Positions 44,096-55,331 are shown, counted from the first letter of the stretch. The stretch is 64,000 nt of DNA from Halothiobacillus sp. 35-54-62 (GCA_002281295.1 NCFS01000002.1:29304-93303), one strand, 5' to 3'. Notes: generated by a model from the letters alone, not told the origin. Numbers and translations: made by a program.

Positions 44096-44623
44096 GTGCA
44101 AAAAATTCCAGAATCCATTGAGGCGCTCCTGCAACCGGTTGTTGAAGCGGCGGGTTGTGAATGGGTTGGCGGTGAATTTCGGGGCGGTCCGGATGGCTTG
44201 CTGCGGGTCTATATCGATACGCCTGTGGGCGTCACCCTCGATGATTGCTCCCGAATTAGCGACGCGTTAAGCGGCGTTCTGGATGTGGAAGACCCTTTTC
44301 CCGGATTTTATCGCCTTGAAGTATCATCGCCCGGCGTTGAACGCCCCATGTTCCGCGCGAGCGATTTTGCCCGGGTTATCGGCCAAAAAATTCGGGTTCG
44401 ATTGCACAGGCCCTTAGCGCAAAGGCGCCGGTTCGACGGCATGGTGGCGGCGGTTGAGGGTGAGCAAATCAGCGTCACCCTTGATGGCGTGGCTGAGGTG
44501 TTCACCTTCCCCTATGCGGAAGTCGAGCGGGCTCATTTGGTTTTTGAATTTGGCGCACCCAAATCTGATCGTACTCAGGGCGACCGTACCCCACGGCGCG
44601 CTGCGAATAACCCACAGGAATAA
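44096..44623 (+). CDS. rimP: Ribosome maturation factor RimP
   Basis: Needed for assembly of the 30S subunit. The 175-residue protein shows [44 protein letters not shown] and the hallmark [16 protein letters not shown] 44096 is the likely start; only a weak AGAGAAAA lies upstream. The C-terminal 20 residues are basic and disordered. It is first in rimP-nusA-infB-rbfA-truB-rpsO-pnp, a conserved order. Confidence 0.95.
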   Translation: MQKIPESIEALLQPVVEAAGCEWVGGEFRGGPDGLLRVYIDTPVGVTLDDCSRISDALSGVLDVEDPFPGFYRLEVSSPGVERPMFRASDFARVIGQKIRVRLHRPLAQRRRFDGMVAAVEGEQISVTLDGVAEVFTFPYAEVERAHLVFEFGAPKSDRTQGDRTPRRAANNPQE

Positions 44624-44633
44624 TTCAACCATC

Positions 44634-46115
44634 ATGAGCAAAGAGATTCTTTTTGTAGCCGATGCGGTATCTAACGAGAAAGGCGTAGATCGCGTCGTTA
44701 TATTTGAAGCCATTGAAGCGGCATTGGCGCAAGCAGCGCGTAAGCGGCATGGCGGGGATATTGATGCCCGCGTTGAAATCGATCGCGAAACGGGCGATTA
44801 CCGCACGTTTCGCCGCTGGCAGGTTGTTGCCGGTGAATCATCTGAGTTTCCCGAGCGGGAAATGATTCTCGAAGCCGCACAAATGGATGAGCCGAATAGT
44901 CAGGTTGGCGATTTTGTCGAAGAAGAAATCGAATCGGTTGAGTTCGGGCGCATCGCTGCTCAAGCCGCCAAGCAAGTTATTGTGCAAAAAGTGCGCGAAG
45001 CGGAGCGCCGCCAGATTGTCGATGCCTACCTTGATCGCAAAGGCAGCCTGATTATGGGGCTAATCAAGCGAATTGATCGCGGCAATGTGATTCTCGATTT
45101 GGGCGGCAATGTTGAGGCTTTAATTCCTCGGGATGAAATGATTGGTCGTGAAGCGGTTCGCCCGGGCGATCGGCTGCGCGGCTATTTGGCCGATGTGCGC
45201 CATGAAGTGCGGGGGCCGCAATTATTTGTGAGCCGCACGGCGCCCGAGTTTCTGATTGAATTATTTAAGCTTGAAGTGCCTGAAATCGATCAAGGCTTGA
45301 TCGAAATTAAAGGCGCCGCGCGCGATCCGGGTATGCGCGCTAAAATTGCGGTGCTCTCGCGGGATTCCCGCATTGATCCGGTGGGCACCTGTGTGGGCAT
45401 GCGCGGATCGCGGGTGCAGTCAGTAACTAACGAGCTCAATGGTGAGCGGGTAGACATCATTATTTGGGATCAAAACCCCGCGCAATTCGTGATTAACGCC
45501 ATGTCGCCGGCGGAAGTGGTATCCATCGTGGTCGATGAAGATCGGCACAGCATGAATGTCGCCGTCACCGAAGAGAAATTATCTCAGGCGATTGGTCGGG
45601 GCGGTCAAAACGTGCGTTTAGCGAGCCAATTAACCGGCTGGCATTTGAATGTCATGGGTGAAAACGAGGCCATCGCGCAAGGTGAAACCGAAACACGGCG
45701 CAATGTTGAGGCGTTTATGCGCGATTTGGATGTAGATGAAGATGTCGCCTCCGTTCTGGTTGAAGCCGGTTTCTCCTCATTGGAAGAGGTGGCGTATGTG
45801 CCCACCGCCGAGCTCTTGGAAGTAGAAGGCTTTGATGAAGGTATCGTCGAAGAATTACGCAACCGCGCGCGGGATGCGTTGCTCGTGCAAGCGATTTCGA
45901 GTGAATCGGCCGATGAGCCAGATGAAGCCGGCTTAAATATTGCCGAATTTGACGGCATGACGCCCGCCCTGCTCGATGCGTTGCATGCCGCCGGCATCAG
46001 CACGTCTGATGATTTGGCCGAGTTATCCATCGATGAGTTAACCGCTTTTGATGGGGTGGATGAACCCCTGGCGCATCAGCTGATTATGGCGGCGCGCGCG
46101 CCTTGGTTTGCTTAA
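44634..46115 (+). CDS. nusA: Transcription termination/antitermination factor NusA
   Basis: Binds RNA polymerase and nascent RNA to control pausing, termination and antitermination. ATG 44634 gives a 493-residue protein starting [18 protein letters not shown]. The N-terminal polymerase-binding domain is followed by an S1 domain (about 135-200), two KH domains ([12 protein letters not shown] and [17 protein letters not shown]) and two C-terminal acidic helix-hairpin repeats (about 360-490), the full gammaproteobacterial form. It starts 10 bases after rimP. Confidence 0.97.
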   Translation: MSKEILFVADAVSNEKGVDRVVIFEAIEAALAQAARKRHGGDIDARVEIDRETGDYRTFRRWQVVAGESSEFPEREMILEAAQMDEPNSQVGDFVEEEIESVEFGRIAAQAAKQVIVQKVREAERRQIVDAYLDRKGSLIMGLIKRIDRGNVILDLGGNVEALIPRDEMIGREAVRPGDRLRGYLADVRHEVRGPQLFVSRTAPEFLIELFKLEVPEIDQGLIEIKGAARDPGMRAKIAVLSRDSRIDPVGTCVGMRGSRVQSVTNELNGERVDIIIWDQNPAQFVINAMSPAEVVSIVVDEDRHSMNVAVTEEKLSQAIGRGGQNVRLASQLTGWHLNVMGENEAIAQGETETRRNVEAFMRDLDVDEDVASVLVEAGFSSLEEVAYVPTAELLEVEGFDEGIVEELRNRARDALLVQAISSESADEPDEAGLNIAEFDGMTPALLDALHAAGISTSDDLAELSIDELTAFDGVDEPLAHQLIMAARAPWFA

Positions 46116-46262
46116 ACCTAAAGTGAATGATGGGCATGAATTTGCGTTCATGCTTAAAGTAAAACGACGCTGTTGGGCGTAAAGCCGCAGCAAATATGCT
46201 CATTTTCAATCACCTTAGCGTGATTGGTGTGAATTTTAGATGTGACGACCACAGGAGACCCC

Positions 46263-49019
46263 ATGTCCGAGGTCACGGTTAAAGATTTAGCGAAAATTGT
46301 TGGTGCAACCCCTGAACGTCTGCTGGTACAGCTGGCGGAAGCGGGTGTTGCCGCGAGTTCGACCGATTCATTGATTAATGATGGCGACAAAATGAAGCTA
46401 CTGGCTCATTTGCGTCAACATGCAGGGGGTTCGGCGGATGCCAAACCCAACCGCATCACCCTGCAACGCAAAAAGCAGGAAGAAATTAAAGTAGGCGGCG
46501 GTGCGGCGCGCGGTAAAACCGTGGCGGTTGAATATCGCTCCAGTAAAACCTATGTGGCGCGTGAACCTATTGCACCCACCCCGCCGGTCGCCGCAGTGGC
46601 AAGCCAACCCACGCCGCCGCCCATCGAGGTGCGTGCGCCAGAGCCTGTGGCGGAATCAATACCGGAACAATTGCCGATCGTTGAGGCAGTACCCGTACCG
46701 TCCGCGCCTGCCGTGCCAGAGGCGACTTTGGTGGTTGAGGCGCCCGTTGTGCCAGCCGTCGCGCTGGTGGCTGAGCCGGCCCATGCCGCGCAGCCGGATG
46801 ATCCCCGCATTGAAGCGCCGGTGCCGCCCGTTGAGCCAGCCGTCGTGCTGGTGGCCGAACCGTTTGATACGGTGCTGGATACCTCAGATGAAAAAACGGC
46901 AGCGGTGAGTGCGCCGCTACTGCCCCCCGAGATTGATGAACGCACCGGTCGTCCTAAGTCGCGCCTGCGGATCATTGCCATGCCGGTGCCTGAAGTGGCG
47001 CCTGTAGTTGAGCGCGTTCGGCCGGGCGCCGCAGCGCCTGCGGATGCCAAACCAGCCGTTGTTGGCGATGATGCCGATCGTAAAAAAGGCGCTAAGCACA
47101 GTGGCAAAGGCCGCCACGAGCGCGAAGCCAAAGGCGGGCGTGCTGAGTTGCATTTGGGTGCGGGTGCGGGCGAACGCCGTGCTAAACGCTCGAAGAAATC
47201 GAACGGCCGCCCAGGGGCAGCCAGCAGCAACCCGCTAACGAATTTTGAAAAACCCACGGCACCAGTCGTGCGTGATATCACCGTGCCTGAAACGATTTCA
47301 GTGGCTGATTTAGCGCAAAAAATGTCCGTTAAGGGCGTGGATGTGGTCAAGATTTTGTTCAGCATGGGGGTGATGGCCACCATCAACCAAATGATTGACC
47401 AAGACACGGCCACCTTGGTGGTCGAAGAAATGGGCCATACGGCCGTCCCTGTTTCAGATTCCACCTTAGAGGCGGAGCTGGTCGGCGCGATTGAGCAAGG
47501 AATAGCCTTGCCCCGGCCGCCGGTTGTGACCGTGATGGGGCATGTTGACCACGGTAAAACCTCGCTTTTGGATTACATCCGCCGCACGAAAGTGACAGCC
47601 GGTGAGGCCGGTGGCATTACCCAGCACGTGGGCGCTTATCATGTGGAAACCAGCCGTGGGGTCATTAGCTTTTTAGATACGCCGGGCCATGAAGCCTTTA
47701 CGGCCATGCGTGCCCGGGGTGCGAGCGTTACGGATATTGTGATTTTGGTTGTTGCGGCCGATGATGGCGTGATGCCCCAAACCAAAGAAGCGGTGCAGCA
47801 CGCCAAAGCGGCGGGTGTGCCGATCGTGGTGGCGATTAACAAAATCGACAAACCCAATATTGATCTTGAGCGCATTCGCAGCGAATTATCTCAGCTTGAC
47901 GTAATTTCTGAAGAGTGGGGCGGTGATACGCAGTTTGTTCCGGTGTCGGCCAAAACCGGGGAAGGGGTTGATAAATTATTGGATGCCATTTTAGTTCAAT
48001 CCGAAGTGTTGGAACTAAAAGCGCCGGTTGAAGGCCACGCCAAAGGCTCGGTGGTGGAATCCTCGCTTGAAAAAGGCCGGGGTCCTGTCGCGACGGTACT
48101 GGTTCGCAGCGGCACCTTGAAGAAAGGTGATGTGGTCTTGGTCGGGTTCGAATATGGCCGAGTGCGCGCCATGCTGGATGAAAATGGCCATCAAATTGAT
48201 AGCGCAGGCCCGTCGATTCCGGTCGTTATTATTGGGTTATCCGGCACGCCATTGGCGGGGGATGATTTGGTGGTGGTTGAAGATGAACGCAAAGCCCGTG
48301 AAATTGCGATGTTCCGTGCCGGAAAATACCGCGACAGCCGTTTGGCTACCCAGCAATCAACCAAGCTTGAAAATATGTTTGAGCAGTTGAAAGAGGGTGA
48401 GATTTCTGCGCTCAATGTGTTGGTGAAAACCGATGTGCAAGGCTCGGCTGAGGCCATTCGCGATAGCTTGAATAAGCTTTCGACCGATGAGGTTAAAGTT
48501 AACGTCTTGATGAGTAGTGTCGGCGGTATCAGCGAATCGGATGTGAATCTGGCCGTTACCTCAAACGCCATTATGATTGGTTTTAACGTGCGTGCTGAAG
48601 CCTCTGCGCGCAAGTTGGCTCAAGCGCAAAATGTCGAAATTCGTTATTACAGCATTATTTACGAGATGCTTGATGATGTGAAGCAAGCGATGTCTGGCTT
48701 GCTCGGCACCGAAACCCAAGAAAAAATCTTAGGCTTAGTTGAAGTTCGTGATGTGTTCCGTTCGCCGAAATTTGGTGCAATCGCAGGCTGCATGGTGACC
48801 GAAGGGCTCATTCATCGCGGCAACCCAATCCGCGTGTTACGCGATAGCATCGTGATTTATGAAGGTGAGCTTGAATCCTTGCGTCGCTTTAAAGATGACG
48901 TGCAAGAAGTGCGCGCGGGCTTTGATTGCGGTATTGGTGTTAAAAACTACAACGATGTGCGCGTGGGCGATGTCATTGAAGTATTTGAGCGGATTCAAGT
49001 TCAGCGCACCATGGCTTGA
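46263..49019 (+). CDS. infB: Translation initiation factor IF-2
   Basis: GTPase that brings initiator tRNA to the ribosome. ATG 46263 (CAGGAGACCCC upstream) gives 918 residues: an IF2N domain at 1-50, a long Ala/Pro/Val-rich linker to about 320, a second IF2N domain ([21 protein letters not shown]), the G domain with [20 protein letters not shown] and NKIDKP, and C-terminal beta-barrel domains. Shorter isoforms from internal starts occur in E. coli; none was identified here. A good terminator follows the stop, so rbfA may be expressed by read-through or its own promoter. Confidence 0.98.
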   Translation: MSEVTVKDLAKIVGATPERLLVQLAEAGVAASSTDSLINDGDKMKLLAHLRQHAGGSADAKPNRITLQRKKQEEIKVGGGAARGKTVAVEYRSSKTYVAREPIAPTPPVAAVASQPTPPPIEVRAPEPVAESIPEQLPIVEAVPVPSAPAVPEATLVVEAPVVPAVALVAEPAHAAQPDDPRIEAPVPPVEPAVVLVAEPFDTVLDTSDEKTAAVSAPLLPPEIDERTGRPKSRLRIIAMPVPEVAPVVERVRPGAAAPADAKPAVVGDDADRKKGAKHSGKGRHEREAKGGRAELHLGAGAGERRAKRSKKSNGRPGAASSNPLTNFEKPTAPVVRDITVPETISVADLAQKMSVKGVDVVKILFSMGVMATINQMIDQDTATLVVEEMGHTAVPVSDSTLEAELVGAIEQGIALPRPPVVTVMGHVDHGKTSLLDYIRRTKVTAGEAGGITQHVGAYHVETSRGVISFLDTPGHEAFTAMRARGASVTDIVILVVAADDGVMPQTKEAVQHAKAAGVPIVVAINKIDKPNIDLERIRSELSQLDVISEEWGGDTQFVPVSAKTGEGVDKLLDAILVQSEVLELKAPVEGHAKGSVVESSLEKGRGPVATVLVRSGTLKKGDVVLVGFEYGRVRAMLDENGHQIDSAGPSIPVVIIGLSGTPLAGDDLVVVEDERKAREIAMFRAGKYRDSRLATQQSTKLENMFEQLKEGEISALNVLVKTDVQGSAEAIRDSLNKLSTDEVKVNVLMSSVGGISESDVNLAVTSNAIMIGFNVRAEASARKLAQAQNVEIRYYSIIYEMLDDVKQAMSGLLGTETQEKILGLVEVRDVFRSPKFGAIAGCMVTEGLIHRGNPIRVLRDSIVIYEGELESLRRFKDDVQEVRAGFDCGIGVKNYNDVRVGDVIEVFERIQVQRTMA

Positions 49020-49045
49020 AGTCAAACGGTGTTTGAATTTGGCCT

Positions 49046-49075
49046 GCCGCCGCACTAAGGGCGGCGGGTTTTTTT
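49046..49075 (+). terminator. Intrinsic terminator after infB
   Basis: CCGCCGC (49047-49053) pairs with GCGGCGG (49061-49067) around a 7-base loop, followed by TTTTTTT. It lies within the operon, between infB and rbfA. Confidence 0.85.
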
Positions 49076-49101
49076 AATTATATGTCAAGGTATTGCCCGT
49101 T

Positions 49102-49518
49102 ATGGCACAAGGTTTTAGTCGTCATCAACGTGTGGCGGAACAGATTCGACGCGAGATTGCCGATTTGCTTCGCGAGGAAATCCGTCAAGCCAATATAAGC
49201 TTGCTCACGGTGACCGATTGCGAAGTGACCCGGGATTTGAGCTATGCAAAAATTTTTTATAGTGTGTTGAATATTGATGAGCGCGAGCGTGCGCAGGCTT
49301 GGCTTGATGGCGCGGCAGGGTTTTTACGCACCGAATTGGCGCATCGCATGCGCTTGCGTAGTGTGCCGCGCTTGAGTTTCGTTTTTGATCCTTCTATTGA
49401 GCGCGGCATGCAAATGGATGCGCTCATTTCAGCCGTTCGCCGTCAAGATGATGCGCATGACGGCGGGGTTGATGCCCCCGATGAGCCCACACAAACCAAG
49501 GCAGGAGAGACGTCATGA
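49102..49518 (+). CDS. rbfA: Ribosome-binding factor A
   Basis: Binds immature 30S subunits and helps 16S rRNA maturation. The 138-residue protein starts MAQGFSRHQRVAEQIRREIADLL and has the KH-like core VTDCEVTRDLSYAKIFYSVL and LRSVPRLSFVFDPSIERG. ATG 49102 is preferred to TTG 49093. Its stop overlaps the truB start by four bases (ATGA), indicating coupled translation. Confidence 0.96.
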   Translation: MAQGFSRHQRVAEQIRREIADLLREEIRQANISLLTVTDCEVTRDLSYAKIFYSVLNIDERERAQAWLDGAAGFLRTELAHRMRLRSVPRLSFVFDPSIERGMQMDALISAVRRQDDAHDGGVDAPDEPTQTKAGETS

Positions 49519-50474
49519 GTCGCCGCCGGCGGGGGCGTGAGCTCAATGGGATTTTGCTGCTTGATAAGCCGCTCGGGCTGAGTTCAAACCAAGCGCTGCA
49601 ACGGGTTAAGTATCTCTTTAATGCCGCTAAAGCCGGTCATACCGGTAGCCTTGATCCCGAGGCAACCGGGATGTTGCCCTTGTGCTTTGGTTACGCCACA
49701 CGCGTTTCGGGTTTGTTGCTGGATGCCGATAAAACCTATCAGGTCACAGGCCGCTTAGGTATTCGTACCGAAACAGGCGATATGGAAGGCGCCATCGTTG
49801 AGCAATTGCCGGTGCCCGCATTAACAGCCGATCAGATGGACGCGTATATCGCGCCTTTTCGGGGGCTGGTACAGCAAATTCCCCCTATGTATTCGGCACT
49901 TAAAGTGGCGGGTAAAAGATTATATGAACTGGCGCGCGCGGGGCAAACGGTTGAACGTCAACCCCGTGCAATCACCTTTTACCGCATTGATTTACTTGCA
50001 TTTGATGGGGGATTTTTCGAGCTGCGGGTTCATTCGAGCAAAGGGGCGTACATTCGCACACTCATTGAAGACATTGGCGCGGCCATCGGGTGCGGCGCCG
50101 TGGTTACGCAATTGCGGCGCATCGGCGTGGGGCCTTGGCTGGTTGAGTTACCCGAGCAGGCTGCGCCGCAGCCCCATGAGCCGCAGCCCCGCATGTGGAC
50201 GCTTGAGGAATTGACAGAACAAGTCAAGGCCGATGAGGAAAGCGCGTTAAATCGTGTTATCCTGCCGACCGATTCGGCGCTGGCGAGCTATCCTGTGGTG
50301 ACATTGGATGCAGACAGCGCCTTTCATATTCGTCATGGTCATCCAGTGTTTGTTGCCAATGCGCCGCAAACCGGGTGGTTTTGTATGTACGGACCCGACG
50401 ACCTCTTCCTGGGAATGGGGGAAGTTCTGGATGACGGACGAGTCGCACCGCGAAGATTATTTGCGGCGCTTTGA
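49515..50474 (+). CDS. truB: tRNA pseudouridine-55 synthase
   Basis: Isomerises U55 in the T loop of tRNAs. The 319-residue protein has GILLLDKPLGLSSNQALQRVK, the catalytic Asp in GHTGSLDPEATGMLPLCFG, and YSALKVAGKRLYELARAG. The C-terminal PUA-like region is complete. It overlaps rbfA by four bases and is followed by rpsO after 110 bases. Confidence 0.97.
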   Translation: MSRRRRGRELNGILLLDKPLGLSSNQALQRVKYLFNAAKAGHTGSLDPEATGMLPLCFGYATRVSGLLLDADKTYQVTGRLGIRTETGDMEGAIVEQLPVPALTADQMDAYIAPFRGLVQQIPPMYSALKVAGKRLYELARAGQTVERQPRAITFYRIDLLAFDGGFFELRVHSSKGAYIRTLIEDIGAAIGCGAVVTQLRRIGVGPWLVELPEQAAPQPHEPQPRMWTLEELTEQVKADEESALNRVILPTDSALASYPVVTLDADSAFHIRHGHPVFVANAPQTGWFCMYGPDDLFLGMGEVLDDGRVAPRRLFAAL

Positions 50475-50584
50475 TGTAGTGCACCGGCACAGCGTTTAAA
50501 CACTTCATCGGTAAGGGCGCGGATTCGCTCGAACCTGATGGCATTAATTAACCCACCCAACCCAGGTGAAATAGGAGACATTCC

Positions 50585-50854
50585 ATGTCGTTAACGACTG
50601 AACAAAAAGCCCAAGTTTTGGCTGATTACGCCCGTGGCGCAGCGGATACCGGTTCCCCCGAAGTACAGGTTGCCCTGTTAACTAACCGCATTGTGCATTT
50701 AACCGAGCATTTTGCCGAACACAAAAAAGATCATCATTCCCGTCGTGGTTTGTTGAAACTGGTTAACCAGCGTCGTAAGTTGTTGGATTATCTAAAATCT
50801 AAAGATGTGGCGCGTTATCAAGATTTAATCGCTCGCTTAGGTTTGCGTAAGTAA
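50585..50854 (+). CDS. rpsO: Ribosomal protein uS15
   Basis: Small-subunit protein that binds 16S rRNA early in assembly. The 89-residue length and motifs [32 protein letters not shown] and RRKLLDYLK are diagnostic. AATAGGAGACATTCC precedes ATG 50585. A terminator and a long hairpin lie between it and pnp, as in E. coli. Confidence 0.99.
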   Translation: MSLTTEQKAQVLADYARGAADTGSPEVQVALLTNRIVHLTEHFAEHKKDHHSRRGLLKLVNQRRKLLDYLKSKDVARYQDLIARLGLRK

Positions 50855-50916
50855 TTTTACCTAAGGTCTTGTTGAGTTGACTCATCATGGCCGGCCTTAA
50901 ACTTACCTAATTTTTT

Positions 50917-50946
50917 ATCCCGGACTTGTGCCGGGATTGTTTTTTG
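50917..50946 (+). terminator. Terminator after rpsO
   Basis: ATCCCGG (50917-50923) pairs with CCGGGAT (50931-50937) around ACTTGTG, followed by TGTTTTTT. It separates rpsO from pnp. Confidence 0.88.
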
Positions 50947-50962
50947 TAAATCATGCATGGGG

Positions 50963-51009
50963 TTTGTTTTTAGCTGGGTATTTAAGCTAAAAACAAAAAC
51001 TTAAGTTTT
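50963..51009 (+). promoter_or_regulatory. Long hairpin in the pnp leader (candidate RNase III site)
   Basis: TTTGTTTTTAGCT (50963-50975) is perfectly complementary to AGCTAAAAACAAA (50985-50997) with a 9-base loop. A 14-base palindrome AAAACTTAAGTTTT (50996-51009) overlaps its 3' end. In E. coli the pnp leader forms an RNase III-cleaved hairpin through which PNPase represses itself; position and form match, but cleavage here is inference. Confidence 0.75.
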
Positions 51010-51050
51010 CATACGGGTCAACCATGACCCGGCATAATTAGGGGAAGAAC

Positions 51051-53123
51051 GTGGCTGTATTTACCGAACACTTTGAATATGGACGTCATAGCGTCACGTT
51101 GACAACGGGTGAAATTGCGCGCCAAGCATCGGGTGCGGTGATGGTGGAAATGGGCGATACCGTCGTTTTAGTTACGGCAGTGGTTGCGGCCACCCCGGAA
51201 CCGGGTCAAGATTTTTTACCTTTAACCGTTGAATATCAAGAAAAATTTTATGCAGCAGGCCGAATTCCCGGTGGCTTTTTTAAGCGTGAAGGCCGCTCCA
51301 CCGAATCGGAAACCCTAATTGCCCGTTTGATTGACCGCCCTTTGCGCCCCTTGTTTCCCGAGGGGTTTTATAACGAGGTGCAGGTGATTGCCCAAGTGCT
51401 CTCGCTTGATCCTGAGGTTGATGGTGAAATTCCGGCTTTATTGGGTGCATCGGCGGCCTTAGCGTTGTCGGGCATTCCTTTTGAGTCTCATTTGGCCGGG
51501 GTGCGGGTAGGGTATATTAATCAAGCATTTGTGCTGAACCCGACGTGCAGCGAAATGGCGAACTCCGCATTAGATTTGGTGGTTGCCGGCACAGAAGATG
51601 CCGTGTTTATGGTGGAATCCGAAGCCTCTGGGTTATCTGAAGCCACGATGCTCGATGCCGTCATGTTCGGCCATCAAGCGGCGCAAACTGCGATTGCGGC
51701 AATTACCCGTTTGGCAGCCAATGCAGCCCGTCCGGTGATGGCTTGGGCGCCGCCTATTGCACACCCCCAATTAGCCGAAGCACTGCGGGTCGCATTTGCC
51801 GCATCGGTTGCAGAAACGTATCAAATGCCCGAAAAAGAACCTCGGTACCGTCGCCTAGGCGAGTTACGCGCTGAAGCCATTGCGCAATTCGCCGATGGGG
51901 ATCTGGTGCCTGCCAAGCTTGTGGCCAATTTACTTGAGGCCTTGGAATCTTCCGTGGTGCGCAGTCAAATTTTAGCCGGCGCACCGCGCATTGATGGCCG
52001 CGATACGCGCACCATTCGGCCAATAAGCATTCGAACCGGTGTTTTGCCGCGCGTGCATGGCTCGGCGCTTTTCACGCGGGGTGAAACCCAAGCTTTGGTG
52101 GTAACCACGTTAGGTTCCGCGCGTGATGCGCAGCTCATCGATGCCGTGGTAGGAGAGCGCAAAGAATCCTTTATTTTTCATTATAATTTTCCCCCTTTTA
52201 GTGTGGGTGAAACGGGTCGATTTGGCGCGCCTAAACGGCGTGAAATTGGGCATGGTAACCTCGCTCGCCGTGGCGTTTTGGCCGTTGTACCTACCGCTGA
52301 AAACGCCCCGTATACCTTGCGGATTGTGTCTGAAATTACCGAATCTAATGGCTCAAGCTCCATGGCGAGTGTCTGCGGCGCCTCTTTATCAATGATGGAT
52401 GCAGGCGTTGCGATTAAAGCGCCTGTGGCCGGTATTGCAATGGGGTTGATTAAAGAAGGCGATCAGTTTGTGGTGTTGTCTGATATTTTGGGCGATGAAG
52501 ACCATTTGGGTGATATGGATTTCAAAGTGGTAGGTACTGCCGATGGGGTAACCGCCTTACAAATGGATATTAAAATTCATGGCATTACCCGTGACATTAT
52601 GGCGCAGGCCTTAGCGCAGGCTAAAGTGGGGCGCCAACATATTTTAGGTATCATGAACCAGGCGTTGTCTGCCCCCCGCACCAGTACGGCACCTAATGCG
52701 CCGCAGTTTATAAAAATTAAAATCAATCCCGATAAAATCCGCGATGTGATCGGCAAAGGGGGCGCCACCATTCAAGGCATAACACGGGATACCGGAACTC
52801 AAATCGATATCGCTGAAGATGGCATAGTGACAATCACCGCGACCTCAGCTGAAGCCGGGGCGGCGGCTAAATTGCGCATCGAGCAAATTACAATCGAAGC
52901 GGAAGTGGGTAAAATTTACGAAGGCAAGGTGGTGCGCATCACAGACTTTGGTGCGTTTGTAAATATTTTGCCGGGTAAAGATGGCTTGCTGCACATCTCA
53001 CAAATTTGTGCGGAGCGCATTGAGCGGGTTACCGATAAAATTCAGGAAGGTGATACCGTTCGCGTGCAATTACTCGAGTTAGATAAGCAAGGCCGGATGC
53101 GGCTATCTATGCTCGGTATTTAG
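51051..53123 (+). CDS. pnp: Polyribonucleotide nucleotidyltransferase (PNPase)
   Basis: Trimeric 3'-5' phosphorolytic exoribonuclease of mRNA decay. The 690-residue protein has two RNase PH domains ([13 protein letters not shown], then [12 protein letters not shown] and FPPFSVGE), a KH domain ([15 protein letters not shown]) and an S1 domain ([26 protein letters not shown]). Start is GTG 51051 with AGGGGAAGAAC upstream. It ends the translation/RNA operon and is likely autoregulated through its leader hairpin. Confidence 0.98.
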   Translation: MAVFTEHFEYGRHSVTLTTGEIARQASGAVMVEMGDTVVLVTAVVAATPEPGQDFLPLTVEYQEKFYAAGRIPGGFFKREGRSTESETLIARLIDRPLRPLFPEGFYNEVQVIAQVLSLDPEVDGEIPALLGASAALALSGIPFESHLAGVRVGYINQAFVLNPTCSEMANSALDLVVAGTEDAVFMVESEASGLSEATMLDAVMFGHQAAQTAIAAITRLAANAARPVMAWAPPIAHPQLAEALRVAFAASVAETYQMPEKEPRYRRLGELRAEAIAQFADGDLVPAKLVANLLEALESSVVRSQILAGAPRIDGRDTRTIRPISIRTGVLPRVHGSALFTRGETQALVVTTLGSARDAQLIDAVVGERKESFIFHYNFPPFSVGETGRFGAPKRREIGHGNLARRGVLAVVPTAENAPYTLRIVSEITESNGSSSMASVCGASLSMMDAGVAIKAPVAGIAMGLIKEGDQFVVLSDILGDEDHLGDMDFKVVGTADGVTALQMDIKIHGITRDIMAQALAQAKVGRQHILGIMNQALSAPRTSTAPNAPQFIKIKINPDKIRDVIGKGGATIQGITRDTGTQIDIAEDGIVTITATSAEAGAAAKLRIEQITIEAEVGKIYEGKVVRITDFGAFVNILPGKDGLLHISQICAERIERVTDKIQEGDTVRVQLLELDKQGRMRLSMLGI

Positions 53124-53217
53124 GCCTTTTGATGGCGCAGGTAATTTATGGTCGCGCCATCGCTATTTTTGGCAAATACGTTCCCACTTAAGCGTTTAGG
53201 GGATTGAGGTTATCGTT

Positions 53218-54435
53218 ATGAAATCGCCACCCGTCGTGATTCAACATGTGCGTTTAGCTCGGCAACCCATCGTGGATCGAGCGTTGCAAACGATGGGCTA
53301 CGAATTACTGTATCGCGCACAAGATGCCGATCAAGTGGCGCGGATTAGTAACTCCAATCAAGCAACCGCATCCGTTGTGATTAATGCGCTCACCGAGATT
53401 GGCCTTGAATCCCTCGTGGGTAGCACGCAGGCCTTTATTAATGTGCCGCTTAAACTCTTATTTAGTGATGTGCTAAAGGGGCTATCTCCGCGTCAGCTTG
53501 TTTTAGAAGTGCTTGAAACGGTCGAGTGCAATGAGGCCACCGCGCTGGCGATGGGTGCGCTTAAACAATTGGGTTTTCGGGTTGCCTTGGATGATTTTCC
53601 GAGCAATGACATTGGGTTGCCCTGTGTGGCGAATGCGCATTACCTTAAGTTTGATGTGCTGGCCGATGGCGTGGATAAGATCAACAAAACCGTGGCGCTG
53701 GCTCATCGCTTAGGGCTTAAGGTGATTGCAGAAAAAGTCGAGGAATGGTCGGATTACGAATCCCTAAAAGCGGCTGGGGTGGATTTTTTTCAGGGGCATT
53801 TTTTCGCGCGTCCAGAGATGATTTTGCGGCAATCGATTCGCGCCAATAAAGCCCATCTGCTTAGTTTGCTCGTTTTATTGCAAGACGAGCAAGTCACCCT
53901 CGATGCCGTGGCAGAAAAAGTGAATACGGATCTCGCTTTGAGTTATCGCCTGCTGCGTTTAGTTAACTCGGCTGCTATTGGAATGCGGCGCAAAGTGGAT
54001 TCCGTGCCGGATGCGGTGCGTATGCTCGGTTTAAATACCATTCGAAGCATGGTTTATCTTTCCGCCTTAACCGGCATTGATGGCAAACCCCCCGCCTTAA
54101 TTAATACCGCCATGGTGCGGGCGCGATTCGCGCAGTTACTGTCCACAAAAACACAACTGGGTAATCCGAATTCTGCCTTTTTAGTGGGCTTATTTTCAAC
54201 GCTGGATGCGTTTTACGATCAGCCGATTAAACAAATTGTCTCCGAGCTGCCTCTGGCCGATGCCGTGGTGGATGCACTGGTCTTGCGGCAAGGGGTGCTC
54301 GGAGAAATTTTAGAGTATGTGATTTTTTACGAGCGCGGTGTTTGGCTTGATGGGGATGAGGTGACCGCGCAGTTTAATGCCCATGCCCCCCAGCTCTATG
54401 TTGAGGCGGTCAACTGGGCCGAGCAAATGCTCTAA
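53218..54435 (+). CDS. EAL-HDOD signalling protein (YuxH/CdgJ-like)
   Basis: A 405-residue cytosolic protein with a diverged EAL domain (about 10-205) and an HDOD domain (about 215-395). The EAL core appears as YELLYR with Glu29, then FINVPLKLL, LVLEVLET, ALDDFPSND and QGHFFARP, the form usually seen in EAL-HDOD proteins; whether it hydrolyses cyclic-di-GMP is uncertain because the DDFGTG loop is altered. HDOD shows DLALSYRLLRLVNSAAIGM and VRMLGLNTIRSMVYL. Such proteins often affect motility and biofilm. It is followed by a terminator. Confidence 0.9.
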   Translation: MKSPPVVIQHVRLARQPIVDRALQTMGYELLYRAQDADQVARISNSNQATASVVINALTEIGLESLVGSTQAFINVPLKLLFSDVLKGLSPRQLVLEVLETVECNEATALAMGALKQLGFRVALDDFPSNDIGLPCVANAHYLKFDVLADGVDKINKTVALAHRLGLKVIAEKVEEWSDYESLKAAGVDFFQGHFFARPEMILRQSIRANKAHLLSLLVLLQDEQVTLDAVAEKVNTDLALSYRLLRLVNSAAIGMRRKVDSVPDAVRMLGLNTIRSMVYLSALTGIDGKPPALINTAMVRARFAQLLSTKTQLGNPNSAFLVGLFSTLDAFYDQPIKQIVSELPLADAVVDALVLRQGVLGEILEYVIFYERGVWLDGDEVTAQFNAHAPQLYVEAVNWAEQML

Positions 54436-54455
54436 ACCGTAAGATCATTTAAATA

Positions 54456-54485
54456 AAAAGCAGAACCGAGGGGTTCTGCTTTTTG
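54456..54485. terminator. Intrinsic terminator after the EAL-HDOD gene
   Basis: AAAAGCAGAACC (54456-54467) pairs with GGTTCTGCTTTT (54472-54483) around GAGG. It has an A run left and T run right, so it also suits the convergent gene. Confidence 0.92.
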
Positions 54486-54508
54486 CTTTAAAATTGCGTG
54501 ATTGTCCC

Positions 54509-54988
54509 CTAAAAGCGGCCGCAGTCGGGGTTAATGTAGTGAAGCATTTGCTGGTGCTGCTGATTCATCCGCCGCGTAATTTCGCGAATGCTATACACAA
54601 TGGCCCGCATCACCTTGTACACAATAATGGGGTGATCAATCAATAAAGCTTCTAACTGCACCCGCTCAATTGTAAGCACCGTGGCGTCGCCAACCGCGCG
54701 TAGGGTGGCGCTGTGCGATGAGCCATCTAAAAACCCAGATTCCCCCGCTAATTCACCGGCCGCTAATAAATGCACAGTGTCGCTAAATCCGCGTCCCGTA
54801 TCTCGACTCACCGCAAAGCGCCCTGCCGTGACAATAAACAAGGTGTTGCTGCTCGTGCCCTCTGCAAACAATAGCTGCCCATTGGCGATGTTTTTTTGCG
54901 CGCAAACCGAGGCCAGAATCTGACATTGTTCTGGGGTTAATTCTCGGCCGATAATTGTATTTTGCAGCACGCTGCCTTCAATAGTCAT
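54509..54988 (-). CDS. Stand-alone cyclic nucleotide-binding domain protein
   Basis: A 159-residue Crp-like sensor domain without a DNA-binding helix-turn-helix. ILASVCAQKNIANGQLLFAEGTSSNTLFIVTAGRFAVSRD is the beta-roll start, LLAAGELAGESGFLDGSSHSATLRAVGDATVL holds the phosphate-binding cassette with Glu-Ser where cAMP binders usually have Glu-Arg/Ser-Thr elements, and a C-terminal helix (MRAIVYSIREITRRMNQQHQQM) follows. The ligand and partner are unknown. It is convergent with the EAL-HDOD gene. Confidence 0.85.
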   Translation of the reverse strand: MTIEGSVLQNTIIGRELTPEQCQILASVCAQKNIANGQLLFAEGTSSNTLFIVTAGRFAVSRDTGRGFSDTVHLLAAGELAGESGFLDGSSHSATLRAVGDATVLTIERVQLEALLIDHPIIVYKVMRAIVYSIREITRRMNQQHQQMLHYINPDCGRF

Positions 54989-55331
54989 TCTCAGATTCCA
55001 AATATAATAAAGAAATACGGTGTTTTATGGCGAGCCCACAGTATACCCGACTGCCTACTGGCTGGGATTGTGCGTTATTTTTAAGGCAGTAATCAAGCCT
55101 TAAAGAGCCAAAAAATATTTGACTCTTGTTTTGAATAAATAGCCACGTGGTGGTTAACGCGAACCTATGTTGCCAGGCATGGCTTATGGGGCTTTAAGCT
55201 AACCTGCACCGCAGGCGAACGGGTTGAGTCAATAAACAACCGCTGACCTTGGGCGCAAAGGGGGTAAAACCTTAGCAAAAACGCCCATGCAGGCGCATTG
55301 GGCTTTTTTGGTGGCCGATGGTTTGGCTTAA
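54989..55331. other. Gene-free spacer between pssA and the cNMP-binding gene
   Basis: Holds the pssA terminator (55277-55309) and AT-rich sequence (TATAATAAAG near 55002) that may carry the promoter of the cNMP-binding gene. A short open frame on the minus strand crosses the terminator and I do not regard it as a gene. Confidence 0.6.
55277..55309 (-). terminator. Terminator after pssA
   Basis: GCCCATGC (55283-55290) pairs with GCAT-GGGC (55295-55303, one bulged T) around AGGC. A runs on the left (T run on the minus strand) and T runs on the right make it usable on both strands. Confidence 0.8.

Noticed and set aside
46550..47464. 304-codon frame antisense to infB
   Set aside because: It lies opposite the low-complexity Ala/Pro/Val linker of IF-2, which yields an artificial Ser/Thr/Gly-rich frame.
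54705..54730. Additional REP-like string near 54700
   Set aside because: TAGGGTGGCGC is part of the cNMP-binding coding sequence and lacks the palindromic partner.
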